DNA from: Dehalococcoidia bacterium
Lineage (GTDB): Bacteria > Chloroflexota > Dehalococcoidia > Lucifugimonadales > Lucifugimonadaceae
DNA: 64,000 nt
Assembly: GCA_009693115.1 (NCBI GenBank)
Contig: SHXW01000001.1
Location: 62,001-126,000, forward strand
Direction of reading: 5' to 3'
Numbering within the stretch: position 1 is the stretch's first letter; each line of letters starts with the position of its first letter. Positions 1-7,664 of the stretch are shown here, in pieces. The notes beneath the pieces were generated by a model. That model saw only the letters and a list, made by a program, of their open reading frames with translations. It was not told the origin of the DNA and did not search any database. Position numbers and translations under genes: made by a program.

Positions 1-957
1 CTTTGGCGCGACCGCGTCCAGACCGATGTCCCGCAGCCCGCGCACTACCCTATCGCGCCGCCGTCTGTAGATTGCGTTGTTACCGTCCAGCCATCTCTGC
101 GGGAGGTTGATGGCGGCGATACCCATCTCCTGAATCGCCTGCGACAGCCCAGAGTCTATGTTGGACTTTACCCGCATCAGCGCGTTCACCATCGCTGAGT
201 TGCCGACCGCCATGCCCACGCGCCAGCCCGTCATATTCGCCGTCTTGGACAGCGAGTGAAACTCCATGCAGATGTCCATCGCGCCCTTCGCCTGGAGCGC
301 GCTCGGGGCCACGTAGCCCTCGTACGTCACCTCCGTGTAACAGGCGTCGTGCAGGAGATAGAGGTCGAACTCCTTGCAGTAGCGCACCGCCTCCTCAAAG
401 AATTCCAGGTTGGCGACTGCGCCCGTGGGGTTGTTTGGGTAGTTCAGCCATAGCACCTTCGCACGCTTCGCAACGTCCGTCGGGATGTCGGCGAAGTCCA
501 TTAGGAAGCCGTTCTTCTCCTTCAGAGGGACGTAGTGCGTGATGCCTCCGGCGAACATCGTGCCGATGTTGTAAACCGGGTAAGCCGGGTCCGGCACGAT
601 GGCTGTGTCGCCGGGGTCGATAAAGCAGAGCGCGGCGTGGCCTATCCCCTCCTTGGCGCCGATGAGGTTGATCGCCTCGGTGGCCGGGTCCAGCTTCACG
701 CCGAAGCGGCGCATGTAGAAGTCGCACACAGCCTTGCGGAACTCCGGAAGGCCTTCCGATTCCGGGTAGCGGTGGTTCGCGGGCTTGTGTGCGCCCTTTT
801 CGAGCGCGTCGAGCACAGGGTCAGGCGTCGGGATGTCAGGGTCGCCTATCCCGAACGAGATCACGTCTATGCCCTTTGCCCTTTTCTCGGCGATGGCCCT
901 CGAAATGCCGACGAACAGGTACGGAGGGAGTTGCTGCACACGCTTTGCCAGTTGCAT
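1..957 (-). CDS. dapL: LL-diaminopimelate aminotransferase (partial, cut at window start)
   Basis: PLP-dependent class I/II aminotransferase that converts tetrahydrodipicolinate directly to LL-diaminopimelate for lysine and peptidoglycan synthesis. Translation from the ATG at 957 gives an N-terminal substrate loop (FGIGDPDIPTPDP), the NYPNNPTG segment, and the PLP-lysine motif SLSKTANMTGWRVG near residue 240. Only about 319 codons are visible and the C-terminus lies outside the window; DapL is usually about 390-410 residues. The next gene on the same strand, dapF, encodes the following step, which supports DapL over a generic aspartate aminotransferase. The family call is firm; the exact substrate is inferred. 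Confidence 0.88.
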   Translation of the reverse strand, partial: MQLAKRVQQLPPYLFVGISRAIAEKRAKGIDVISFGIGDPDIPTPDPVLDALEKGAHKPANHRYPESEGLPEFRKAVCDFYMRRFGVKLDPATEAINLIGAKEGIGHAALCFIDPGDTAIVPDPAYPVYNIGTMFAGGITHYVPLKEKNGFLMDFADIPTDVAKRAKVLWLNYPNNPTGAVANLEFFEEAVRYCKEFDLYLLHDACYTEVTYEGYVAPSALQAKGAMDICMEFHSLSKTANMTGWRVGMAVGNSAMVNALMRVKSNIDSGLSQAIQEMGIAAINLPQRWLDGNNAIYRRRRDRVVRGLRDIGLDAVAPK

Positions 958-1295
958 TGAGACACCTCAGACGAAACGAAACAACGATTTCGCAGATTAC
1001 ACAGATTTGAGGGACGAAGGCTCTCTTCCAGAAACAGGTCGGACACTACCCCCGGACATGTGGTTCTGATGCCGCGCAGGGCCGAAAAATCCCAAAGCTA
1101 GTGTCAGCAGGGCAGGGCGCTCCCCTGCCCCGCCGGGTTCATCCACAGAACCCGTCCTGAACTCGCCGAAGGATGGCACAGATTACACAAGTCGTCTGGA
1201 AAGTACAGCCTGGGCCCGGTACCCGCCTCTTCCCGCTATGTCGCTCGGTTTTCATGCCGGAATGTACGCAATCTGCGAAATCCCTGTTTCGCAGC
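958..1295. other. Intergenic gap with short repeated motifs
   Basis: No credible gene is seen here. The motif ATTTCGCAGATT occurs at about 987-998 and again inverted near 1268-1280, and a related CAGATTACACA occurs near 1179-1189. These look like degenerate short dispersed repeats flanking the dapL-dapF gap. Confidence 0.5.
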
Positions 1296-2153
1296 TCAGT
1301 CCGGCCACACGCCGGTGAAGACCTCGACGGCCGGCCCTTCGAGGAATGCCTCGCCCTTGCCCGGCCACGCTATTTTCAAGATGCCGCCCGGCAGGAGCAC
1401 CTCGGCCTCGTCCCCCACAAAGTTGTGGATGCGCGACGCGATAAACGATGCCGTGCTGCCCGTCCCCGACGATAGCGTCTCCCCTGCCCCGCGCTCGAAG
1501 ATGCGTGCCCTGATCTGGGACTTCGATAGCACATTCACGATCTCGAAGTTGACCCGGTTCGGGAAGATCTTGTGCCTCTCGACCAATGGGCCGATCTCAA
1601 GCAGCGGGAACTGCTCGACAGGCTCGTCCGGGAATACCACGCAATGCGGGTTGCCTATGGCCAGGCAGGTGATCTTCAGCGTCCGGTTGCCCACCTTCAG
1701 GGGATAGTCAAACACACGCTCGGGGCTACCCACAGCGGCGGAGTCAACGGGGATCTCCTCAGGCATAAATGTAGGCGCACCCATCCCCACGCGCGCCGCC
1801 TCCATTTTGTCGCCCTTCATGCGAGGCCACAGTGTGCGCACGCCGCCACCCGTCTCGATCACCATCCCGCCGTCCGGCCCCGGCAGCGCTATCTTGCGGT
1901 CGATCACGAACTTCGCAAAGAGGCGGATGCCGTTCCCGCTCATCTCGGCTTCGGAACCGTCAGGGTTGAACACGCGCATCCGCACCTGCGCCTTGCGGGA
2001 CTTCTGGACCACGACGATCCCGTCGGAACCGACGCCGAACGCAGGCTTGCTCATATCCACCGATAGCGTCGACCAGTCCCGGTCCGTCTCCCGGCCGTCG
2101 ATGGCTATGTAGTCGTTGCCTGCGCCTTGCAGCTTGGCGAAGGGAAGTGGCAA
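1296..2153 (-). CDS. dapF: Diaminopimelate epimerase-family protein, both catalytic Cys replaced by Ser
   Basis: DapF interconverts LL- and meso-diaminopimelate. The protein has the family substrate motif GAGNDY near residue 10, a MSGNGIRLFAKF segment near residue 71 and ERGAGETLSSGTGS near residue 225, and its roughly 285 residues fit the family. In characterised DapF the two active-site bases are cysteines (CGNGxR and GETxACGTG); here both positions are serine (codons AGC and TCG). I chose the TTG at 2153 because AGGGAG lies six bases upstream and the protein then begins just before the conserved GAGNDY region; an upstream start at 2255 would add an unconserved leader. It follows dapL on the same strand. 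Activity on diaminopimelate is inferred from context. Confidence 0.85.
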   Translation of the reverse strand: MPLPFAKLQGAGNDYIAIDGRETDRDWSTLSVDMSKPAFGVGSDGIVVVQKSRKAQVRMRVFNPDGSEAEMSGNGIRLFAKFVIDRKIALPGPDGGMVIETGGGVRTLWPRMKGDKMEAARVGMGAPTFMPEEIPVDSAAVGSPERVFDYPLKVGNRTLKITCLAIGNPHCVVFPDEPVEQFPLLEIGPLVERHKIFPNRVNFEIVNVLSKSQIRARIFERGAGETLSSGTGSTASFIASRIHNFVGDEAEVLLPGGILKIAWPGKGEAFLEGPAVEVFTGVWPD

Positions 2154-2343
2154 AGGATGCTCCCTGGTCTTTGAACATTGCAGCGCCCCGGAGAGGGGCC
2201 GTATGGAATAACGCTTAATGGCGGGCATGAAACCGGTGTGCCATTGTAGGGCCACCTGAGATTTCCCCCCCCCTTATATAGGAAGAAGGCGCATGGTGAG
2301 CGCATTGGTCAGAACGGCTGCCGGGTGGCTGTCAGTTTTGACG

Positions 2344-3282
2344 TTATTGACAGTCCGTCAGGAGCCAGTCTTGAACGGCCGCCTTCGCTCTGCTCGCCAG
2401 GTCCGGCCCAGATTCTAGCCACTTCACCCGCGGGTCGGACAGCTTAAACCAGTTGTACTGGTGGCGCACAAGGCGGCGCGTCGCCTTCTTCGCCGCCGCC
2501 ACTGCCTGGGCCAGAGTTAACTCGCCGGCGACGTGTGCCGTCATTTCCCGGTAGCCAATGCCCGACATCGCAGGCGCGTCCGTTGGCACGCCCGCTCCGA
2601 TCAAACCGCGTACCTCCTCAACCCACCCCGCGTCCGCCATCGCATCGATGCGCCGGTCAACCATACCGTACAACGCTGGTCGGGGAATCGTCAGGCCGAT
2701 CACCAGCGCGTCGTAAGGCGGTTCTGCCGCCCGGCGTTGCGCGCTCCCGCCCTCCAGCCCGGCTGCGGCCCGTTCCAGAGCGCGTATCACCCGTCGCGGG
2801 TTCTTCGCGTCAACAGCCGCCGCAGCCGCGGGATCCGCCTCGTGCAGCCGTGCGTGCAGCGATGCGACGCCCTGTTCCGCAAGCTGCCTCTCCAGTTCAC
2901 TGCGCAGCGCCTCATCTGGAGCGACTTTTGGCACGTCCCAGCCTTCGAGCAGGCCCCAGACATACTGCCCCGTCCCACCGGCGAGGATCGGCAGCCCGCC
3001 GCGGCCCGTGATTTCGCCGATCAGCGCCCTGGTCGCGTCCAAGAACGAAGCCAGGTTGAATGATTCATCCGGCCCGAGGCAGTCGATCAGGTGGTGGGTG
3101 ACACCCCTGCGCTCCTGGAACGAAGGCTTGGCCGTCCCGATGTTAAAGCCGCGGTAGAAGAGGCGCGAGTCTGCGTTGATGATCTCGCCTTGAAACGCCA
3201 GCGCCAGTTCGACGGCGAGCGCGCTCTTACCCGTTGCAGTCGGGCCGACAACAGCGATCAGACCAGTTTTGGAAGCTGTCAT
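2344..3282 (-). CDS. miaA: tRNA dimethylallyltransferase
   Basis: Transfers a dimethylallyl group to N6 of A37 in tRNAs reading UNN codons. The 312-residue protein has a P-loop near the N-terminus (GPTATGKSALAVELA), the DSR/YRGFNIGTAKP segment typical of MiaA, and an arginine-rich C-terminal part (KKATRRLVRHQYNWF) that grips the anticodon arm. Length is normal for the family. It lies on the minus strand downstream of tpiA, separated by a gap holding a repeat copy, so it is probably transcribed separately. Confidence 0.95.
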   Translation of the reverse strand: MTASKTGLIAVVGPTATGKSALAVELALAFQGEIINADSRLFYRGFNIGTAKPSFQERRGVTHHLIDCLGPDESFNLASFLDATRALIGEITGRGGLPILAGGTGQYVWGLLEGWDVPKVAPDEALRSELERQLAEQGVASLHARLHEADPAAAAAVDAKNPRRVIRALERAAAGLEGGSAQRRAAEPPYDALVIGLTIPRPALYGMVDRRIDAMADAGWVEEVRGLIGAGVPTDAPAMSGIGYREMTAHVAGELTLAQAVAAAKKATRRLVRHQYNWFKLSDPRVKWLESGPDLASRAKAAVQDWLLTDCQ

Positions 3283-3345
3283 TCTGAGAAGAGAGTTCAG
3301 CTAGAGATTACGAATAGTTAACACCCCGAGGAGTGGCACGGCTCA

Positions 3346-3374
3346 GATCCCTCACCATTCGGGTTCGGAATGAC
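3346..3374 (-). repeat. Dispersed repeat, second family (CATTCCGAAC...GTGAGGGATC)
   Basis: Read on the minus strand this reads GTCATTCCGAACCC then GAATGGTGAGGGATC. Related copies lie at 37683-37713 and 28783-28809, all intergenic and sharing the TCCGAAC/TCCCGAAC and GTGAGNGATC cores. Confidence 0.5.
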
Positions 3375-3475
3375 GGTGATCATGTCATCAAGCCCAGAAA
3401 GGTTGAGCAATACACTTTACGTACGGACCGAAGGCGACGGCGCCCGCATGGCGCAGGTCCGAACATGCCGACCGG

Positions 3476-4252
3476 CTACTTCGCGCTCGCAGCGATGCTC
3501 GCCGTCACTTGCACGATCTTCGCGAAGTCGTCCGCCTTCAGGCTGGCCCCGCCCACTAGCGCGCCGTCAATATCAGGCCGGTCAACGAACGGCCCGGCAT
3601 TTTCCCCAGTCACGCTGCCGCCGTACAAAATCGCGAACCCGTCAACCGGCTCACGGCCTGCGATCGACTTCAACTCCTGCCTGATCGCACCTGCCATGTC
3701 TCCGGCCTGCTCAGGCGTCGCCGCCTTGCCCGTCCCGATCGCCCAGACCGGCTCGTAGGCCACGGCCAGATAGCCCCAGGCGTCAAACCCTTCCAGGCTG
3801 GCTTTGAGTTGCGCCCTCACGGCCTGCTCCGCCCTGCCCGACTCCCTGATTTCGAGCGACTCGCCCACGCACAGCACCGCCCTGATGCGCCTCGCCGCGA
3901 CCGCCTTTGCCTTGGCCGCAACGTCCGCGTCAGTCTCCCCGAAAATCTTGCGCCGCTCAGAGTGGCCGACGATTGCGAATTCAACAAGGCCATCGAGCAT
4001 GGGCGCGGAGACCTCGCCGGTGAACGCTCCCGAATCCTTCGAGTGGACGTTTTGCGCGCCGATCAGGATGCCACTGCCGGCAACCGCCTGCCGCACCGCA
4101 TGGACCGAGACGAACGGCGGGCAGACGACCCTGATCACACCCTTGACTCCGGCTGTCTTCTCAACGACGGCCTTCGCGAGCTCGACCGCGACCGTGGGCG
4201 TCGTGTTCATCTTCCAGTTGCCAGCGATGATCGGCGTCCTGCCCTTCTTCAT
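3476..4252 (-). CDS. tpiA: Triosephosphate isomerase
   Basis: Interconverts dihydroxyacetone phosphate and glyceraldehyde 3-phosphate. The 258-residue TIM barrel carries GNWKMN with the catalytic lysine near residue 13, GHSERR with the electrophilic histidine near 97, and AYEPVWAIGTG with the catalytic glutamate near 168. An AGGAG ten bases before the ATG overlaps the end of pgk, and the six-base gap between the genes indicates a pgk-tpiA operon. Confidence 0.97.
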   Translation of the reverse strand: MKKGRTPIIAGNWKMNTTPTVAVELAKAVVEKTAGVKGVIRVVCPPFVSVHAVRQAVAGSGILIGAQNVHSKDSGAFTGEVSAPMLDGLVEFAIVGHSERRKIFGETDADVAAKAKAVAARRIRAVLCVGESLEIRESGRAEQAVRAQLKASLEGFDAWGYLAVAYEPVWAIGTGKAATPEQAGDMAGAIRQELKSIAGREPVDGFAILYGGSVTGENAGPFVDRPDIDGALVGGASLKADDFAKIVQVTASIAASAK

Positions 4253-4258
4253 GCGTGT

Positions 4259-5452
4259 CTAACTCCTGTCCAGCAGAGCGGCCACGCCCGGCAGGACCTT
4301 GCCCTCTAGGAACTCCAGCGACGCTCCGCCGCCGGTCGAAACGTGCGTGAAACGGTCGCGCAGGCCCATCCGCTCCACGACCTCAGCGGTCGAGCCGCCA
4401 CCGACAACCGTCGTGGCAGCCCGGTTCGCGGCCACGGCCTGCGCTACCGCCTTCGTGCCTTCGGCGAACTGCGGCCACTCGAAGACGCCCATCGGCCCGT
4501 TCCAGATTACAGCCCGTGATCTTGCGATCTCCGCCGCGTAGGCCTTGCGCGCCTGCGGGCCGATGTCGAGTATCAGCGCATCCGCGGGCACGGCAGACGC
4601 GGCGACGGTCTGCGCCTTCGCATCCGCCGAGAACACCGTCGCAACCAGCACGTCTGCTGGCAGCAGCACGGCAGGCTTCGACGCTGCCAGCAGCCGCTCT
4701 GCGGCTTCAACCTCTGCGGGCGTCACGTCCGTCTTGCCGCTGCCCATCCCTTTTGCCTTGAAGAACGCCGCCACCATTCCTCCGCCTATCAACAGTGCGT
4801 CCATGCGAGGCGCGATGTGCGTCAGCACTTGTATCTTGTCCGCCACCTTCGCTCCGCCCACGATCGCGATCGCCGGGCGGGCCGACGCATTCAGCGCTGC
4901 GCTGAGCATTTCGATCTCTCGCGCCATCAGCAGGCCTGCGACCGCAGGCAGGCGATTCGCCACGCCCACGACCGACGCGTGCGCGCGGTGCGCGGCGGCG
5001 AATGCATCGTCCACATAAATATCCGCGAGCGAAGCCAGTGATGCCGCGAAGACGTCGTCGTTCTTCTCTTCGCCGGGGTCGAAGCGCAGGTTTTCCAGCA
5101 ACGCGACCTGTCCCGCCTTCATCGCCGTTGCCACCCTCGCAGGCTGCGGGCCAGCCGGGCCTCCGGCGTCAAGCACTTCCGCTCCGAGGAGTTCGCCGAG
5201 CCGCCGCCGCATGGGTGTCAGACGTTCCTTGTCAACCACCTTGCCGCCTGGGCGGCCAAAGTGGGAGCAGGCGATCACCGCTGCCCCCTGTTCTCGCAGG
5301 TAGTTGATCGTGGGGAGCGATAGGCGGATGCGTGAGTCGTCTGTGATCTCGCCTGCCTCATTCACAGGCACGTTGAAGTCAACGCGCACCAGCACGCGCT
5401 TCCCGCGCATGTCCACGTCTTTGATTGTCTTCTTGGGAACGATCTCAGTAAT
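4259..5452 (-). CDS. pgk: Phosphoglycerate kinase, possible ATT start
   Basis: Transfers phosphate between 1,3-bisphosphoglycerate and ADP in glycolysis. The protein shows RVDFNVP near the N-terminus, SHFGRPGG, the GGAKVADKI nucleotide region, and a C-terminal GGGSTAEVVERMG glycine-rich loop. In-frame GTG (5416) and ATG (5410) starts would cut off the family-conserved residues KKTIKDVD that are encoded just upstream. No ATG, GTG or TTG precedes those residues, but an ATT at 5452 follows GAGGGAGA at a good spacing and gives a normal 397-residue length. This upstream segment belongs to a dispersed repeat also found at 11533-11600. The start is therefore uncertain; the gene call is firm. It precedes tpiA. 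Confidence 0.93.
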   Translation of the reverse strand: MTEIVPKKTIKDVDMRGKRVLVRVDFNVPVNEAGEITDDSRIRLSLPTINYLREQGAAVIACSHFGRPGGKVVDKERLTPMRRRLGELLGAEVLDAGGPAGPQPARVATAMKAGQVALLENLRFDPGEEKNDDVFAASLASLADIYVDDAFAAAHRAHASVVGVANRLPAVAGLLMAREIEMLSAALNASARPAIAIVGGAKVADKIQVLTHIAPRMDALLIGGGMVAAFFKAKGMGSGKTDVTPAEVEAAERLLAASKPAVLLPADVLVATVFSADAKAQTVAASAVPADALILDIGPQARKAYAAEIARSRAVIWNGPMGVFEWPQFAEGTKAVAQAVAANRAATTVVGGGSTAEVVERMGLRDRFTHVSTGGGASLEFLEGKVLPGVAALLDRS

Positions 5453-5500
5453 GGCGGAGACTTCTCCCTCACACCGGCCCTCTCCAGATCAGAGAGGGGA
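5440..5500 (-). repeat. Hairpin repeat copy at the pgk start
   Basis: On the plus strand CCCTCTCC (5478-5485) pairs with GAGAGGG(G) (5492-5499). Read on the minus strand the hairpin is followed by GTGTGAGGGAGAAGTCTCC and then GCCATTACTGAGAT, which runs into the 5' end of pgk. The same hairpin-plus-tail order occurs at 11533-11600. Confidence 0.7.
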
Positions 5501-5531
5501 CTTTGGGACAATTGCTCGACCTGGCGCGGGA

Positions 5532-6533
5532 TTATCCTGTCGCGCCAGCGATCTGCCGGGCCGCCATGCGCAACATCTCAGTGCCCTTCTGATCCAGTCC
5601 AGCCGAAGCAAGCGCTGAGTCAGCCTCAGCAAGGAGCCGGGCAAGCGTGTCCTGAGCGAAGCGGCGGCTTCCGCTCGCTTCCAGCATTCCGGCGACAGTT
5701 TTGATTGCCGACGGATCCAACACGCGTTGAACGTAAAGGTCGCCAAGCCGCCGCCGCGTTGTCGCGTCCGCAGTTGCCATCGCGTGCACGACCGGCAGGT
5801 TCTTCTTCTTGGCTATGAGTCGGCCCTGCTGCACCTGGTCACGTTCGTGTTCGCCCCAGAAGGCAGCGATGTCTCCAGCCACCTGTCTTGCGGTGCCCAG
5901 TTTCGAACCGAATTCGGCCAGGCTGTCGGCGGCCTGCGGCGTGCCCTGCGGGCTGGCCATGGCTCCGAGCCGGGCCGCACAACCAAATAGCGCGCCCGAA
6001 CGCGCCTCTGCCATCTCCAGGAAGTCGTTCACAGATAAGGCGAGCCGCTCCTGGTAGGCGATGTCCAGATATTCACCTTCGCACAGGCGGAGCGTCGCTT
6101 CGTCCAGCGTCTTCAGGGCTGCGGCCACCCGGTCAGGCGTCGTTCCATCAAGGCGGAGATCATAGAGCGCCAGCCGCGCCATGGCATGCATGCCGTCTCC
6201 CGCGTTGATTGCCTGCGCCGGGCCCCAGGTCCACCAGATGGAGGAACGCCCTGCCCTTTCGGTGTTCCCGTCTTCGACGTCAACATGGATTTCCGAAAAA
6301 TTCTCAACCAGCTCGACCGCAACGGCGTATCTGATCGCTGGTCTGAAGTCACCGCTAACAGCCTGTGCCGATGCGAGAGCGAGCGCACCATGGGTGCGAT
6401 CTGGTGACGGGTGATTAAGCGGCTCGCCCTTCTCGTCCACCCAACCGAGTTGAAAACCCATCATCCGGTAAAGCGGCAGCCCGCGCTCAGCGATGAGTTT
6501 GCGCAGGGCGTTCTCAAGTTCAACATTGGCCAT
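5532..6533 (-). CDS. Polyprenyl synthetase-like protein with degenerate active-site motifs
   Basis: The fold signature of trans-prenyltransferases is visible: the region ERAGRSSIWWTWGPAQ followed by INAGDGMHAMA matches the helix after the first Asp-rich motif, and GALFGCAARLGA and VAGDIAAFWG match later helices. However, the usual GKRLRP substrate-binding segment is replaced by DRTHGALALA, the first DDxxD reads VDVED, and the second reads GDIAA, so several metal-binding aspartates are missing. It may be a non-catalytic subunit, a diverged enzyme or a pseudo-enzyme. Start is uncertain among ATGs at 6575, 6551 and 6533 and a GTG at 6599. It lies upstream of pgk on the same strand. Confidence 0.7.
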   Translation of the reverse strand: MANVELENALRKLIAERGLPLYRMMGFQLGWVDEKGEPLNHPSPDRTHGALALASAQAVSGDFRPAIRYAVAVELVENFSEIHVDVEDGNTERAGRSSIWWTWGPAQAINAGDGMHAMARLALYDLRLDGTTPDRVAAALKTLDEATLRLCEGEYLDIAYQERLALSVNDFLEMAEARSGALFGCAARLGAMASPQGTPQAADSLAEFGSKLGTARQVAGDIAAFWGEHERDQVQQGRLIAKKKNLPVVHAMATADATTRRRLGDLYVQRVLDPSAIKTVAGMLEASGSRRFAQDTLARLLAEADSALASAGLDQKGTEMLRMAARQIAGATG

Positions 6534-6655
6534 TACTGGCAGGCCGGGCATCTCCAAAGCCAGGGTCCCCTTCATGGCACGGGGCAGGACACGCAACACC
6601 CGTGTACGGCGAATAGCGGGCCAGAGATCACAGATTCAGGGCAGCGACTAAGAGA

Positions 6656-7177
6656 CTATCTCAATAACCCCAGCCGCCAGCACCGCCTGTACCAGATGAG
6701 CATGCAGTCCAGCTGGATAAGGTCGAGGTAGTTGCGGGCTTTCTTGTCGAAGCGAACCAGGAGAGCGCGGCACTTTGAGAGCCAGCCTATCGTCCGCTCC
6801 ACTACCCACCTGCGAGCAGGGAACCTCTTCTCTCCATGCTCGTCGAGCTTTCCCTCGCCTATTCTCCTTATGTGCGGGATGTAGCCGTTGAAGAGCGCCT
6901 CCAACTCTCCTTCGGCGTTGTCATAGCCTTTGTCCAGACACAGGTTCTGCACGGTGCCCTCTGGACGTTTGACGACCACAGCCTCGATCGTGGCTCGCAA
7001 GAGCTTGAAGTCATTCACGTTCGCCCCGGCTACCACGACGCTCAGCGGCCCGCCGTCGCCATCAACGAGGATGCTCTTCTTGCTCCCAGCTTTGGCTCTG
7101 TCCGTCGGGTTCGGACCGATGAGGTCCCCCCCGTGCGGGCCTTGCCCATGACGCCGTCCACTGCCTGCCATTCCCAA
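6656..7177 (-). CDS. IS5-family transposase, C-terminal frame (OrfB, reached by -1 frameshift)
   Basis: Carries the second half of the DDE transposase: GPNPTDRAKAGSKKSI, the second catalytic aspartate in VVAGANVNDFKLL, the DKGYDNAE segment, and the third acidic residue in RRWVVERTIGW followed by the RxxxLxxRFDK pattern. It has no convincing start of its own. The frame is -1 relative to the upstream frame, and the first residues homologous to the family begin right after the G7 tract (7126-7132), so it is probably expressed as a fusion. Confidence 0.9.
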   Translation of the reverse strand: MGMAGSGRRHGQGPHGGDLIGPNPTDRAKAGSKKSILVDGDGGPLSVVVAGANVNDFKLLRATIEAVVVKRPEGTVQNLCLDKGYDNAEGELEALFNGYIPHIRRIGEGKLDEHGEKRFPARRWVVERTIGWLSKCRALLVRFDKKARNYLDLIQLDCMLIWYRRCWRLGLLR

Positions 7178-7488
7178 TGCACGGCGCCAAGATCGTCGCA
7201 GCGCTCAATGAGCAGCGCCCAGACCCTCTCGAAAACGCCTCTGTTCACCCACCGCTGGAACGTCCGGTGTACTGACGAGTCGTCGCCAAACTCCCTGGGC
7301 AGGTGGTTCCAGTGGCAGCTTGTGCGCATGCGGAAGATGATCCCGTTCAGAGCGCGCCGCGGGTCTATCCTGGGCCGGCCATGTCTTCCATTTGGATCAG
7401 GGTCAACCTCGTCGAGCACCCTCTTGACCTCCGCCCACAAGTCGTCCGGGACCTCCCAGATCGTGGCCAGTTCATCTCGCTTGTCCAT
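7042..7488 (-). CDS. IS5-family transposase, N-terminal frame (OrfA)
   Basis: N-terminal DNA-binding part of the transposase. GRPRIDPRRALNGIIFRMRT and WNHLPREFGDDSSVHRTFQRW are typical of the DUF4096-type domain of this IS group, and the first catalytic aspartate is in WQAVDGVMGKA. Homology to the family ends at RTGG, exactly at seven consecutive G residues (minus strand, 7132-7126); beyond this point the frame continues with unconserved residues to a stop at 7042. A -1 slip there restores the reading RTGG-DLIGPNPTD. Confidence 0.9.
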   Translation of the reverse strand: MDKRDELATIWEVPDDLWAEVKRVLDEVDPDPNGRHGRPRIDPRRALNGIIFRMRTSCHWNHLPREFGDDSSVHRTFQRWVNRGVFERVWALLIERCDDLGAVHWEWQAVDGVMGKARTGGTSSVRTRRTEPKLGARRASSLMATAGR

Positions 7489-7664
7489 GTGCAGCCTCCT
7501 TGCATGGAAGCCACACTCGGGTTCCCCGCTCTACGCCGCCAAGAGGTTCCTCAACGGGTTATTGAGATAGTCTCTAAACCCTCGCTCTCGTGCCCTCTCC
7601 CGACTGGGCGACGGGATTCCAAGGAATGGTCTCGCAGATTACCAAATGGTGGCCATCAGCGGCC

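Larger units (their letters stand above)
6652..7574 (-). mobile_element. IS5-family (IS427-like) insertion sequence, 923 bp, apparently intact
   Basis: The ends are perfect 19-bp inverted repeats: GAGACTATCTCAATAACCC at 6652-6670 and its complement at 7556-7574. A TAA triplet flanks each side (6649-6651 and 7575-7577), consistent with a 3-bp target duplication. Inside are two overlapping frames joined by a G7 tract, together encoding a complete DDE transposase. It sits between the polyprenyl-synthetase-like gene and tsaC and interrupts no recognisable gene. Confidence 0.93.

Noticed and set aside
6652-7574. Transposase as a decayed pseudogene
   Set aside because: The frame break lies exactly on a G7 tract, both ends are perfect and all catalytic residues are present, so programmed frameshifting is the better reading.
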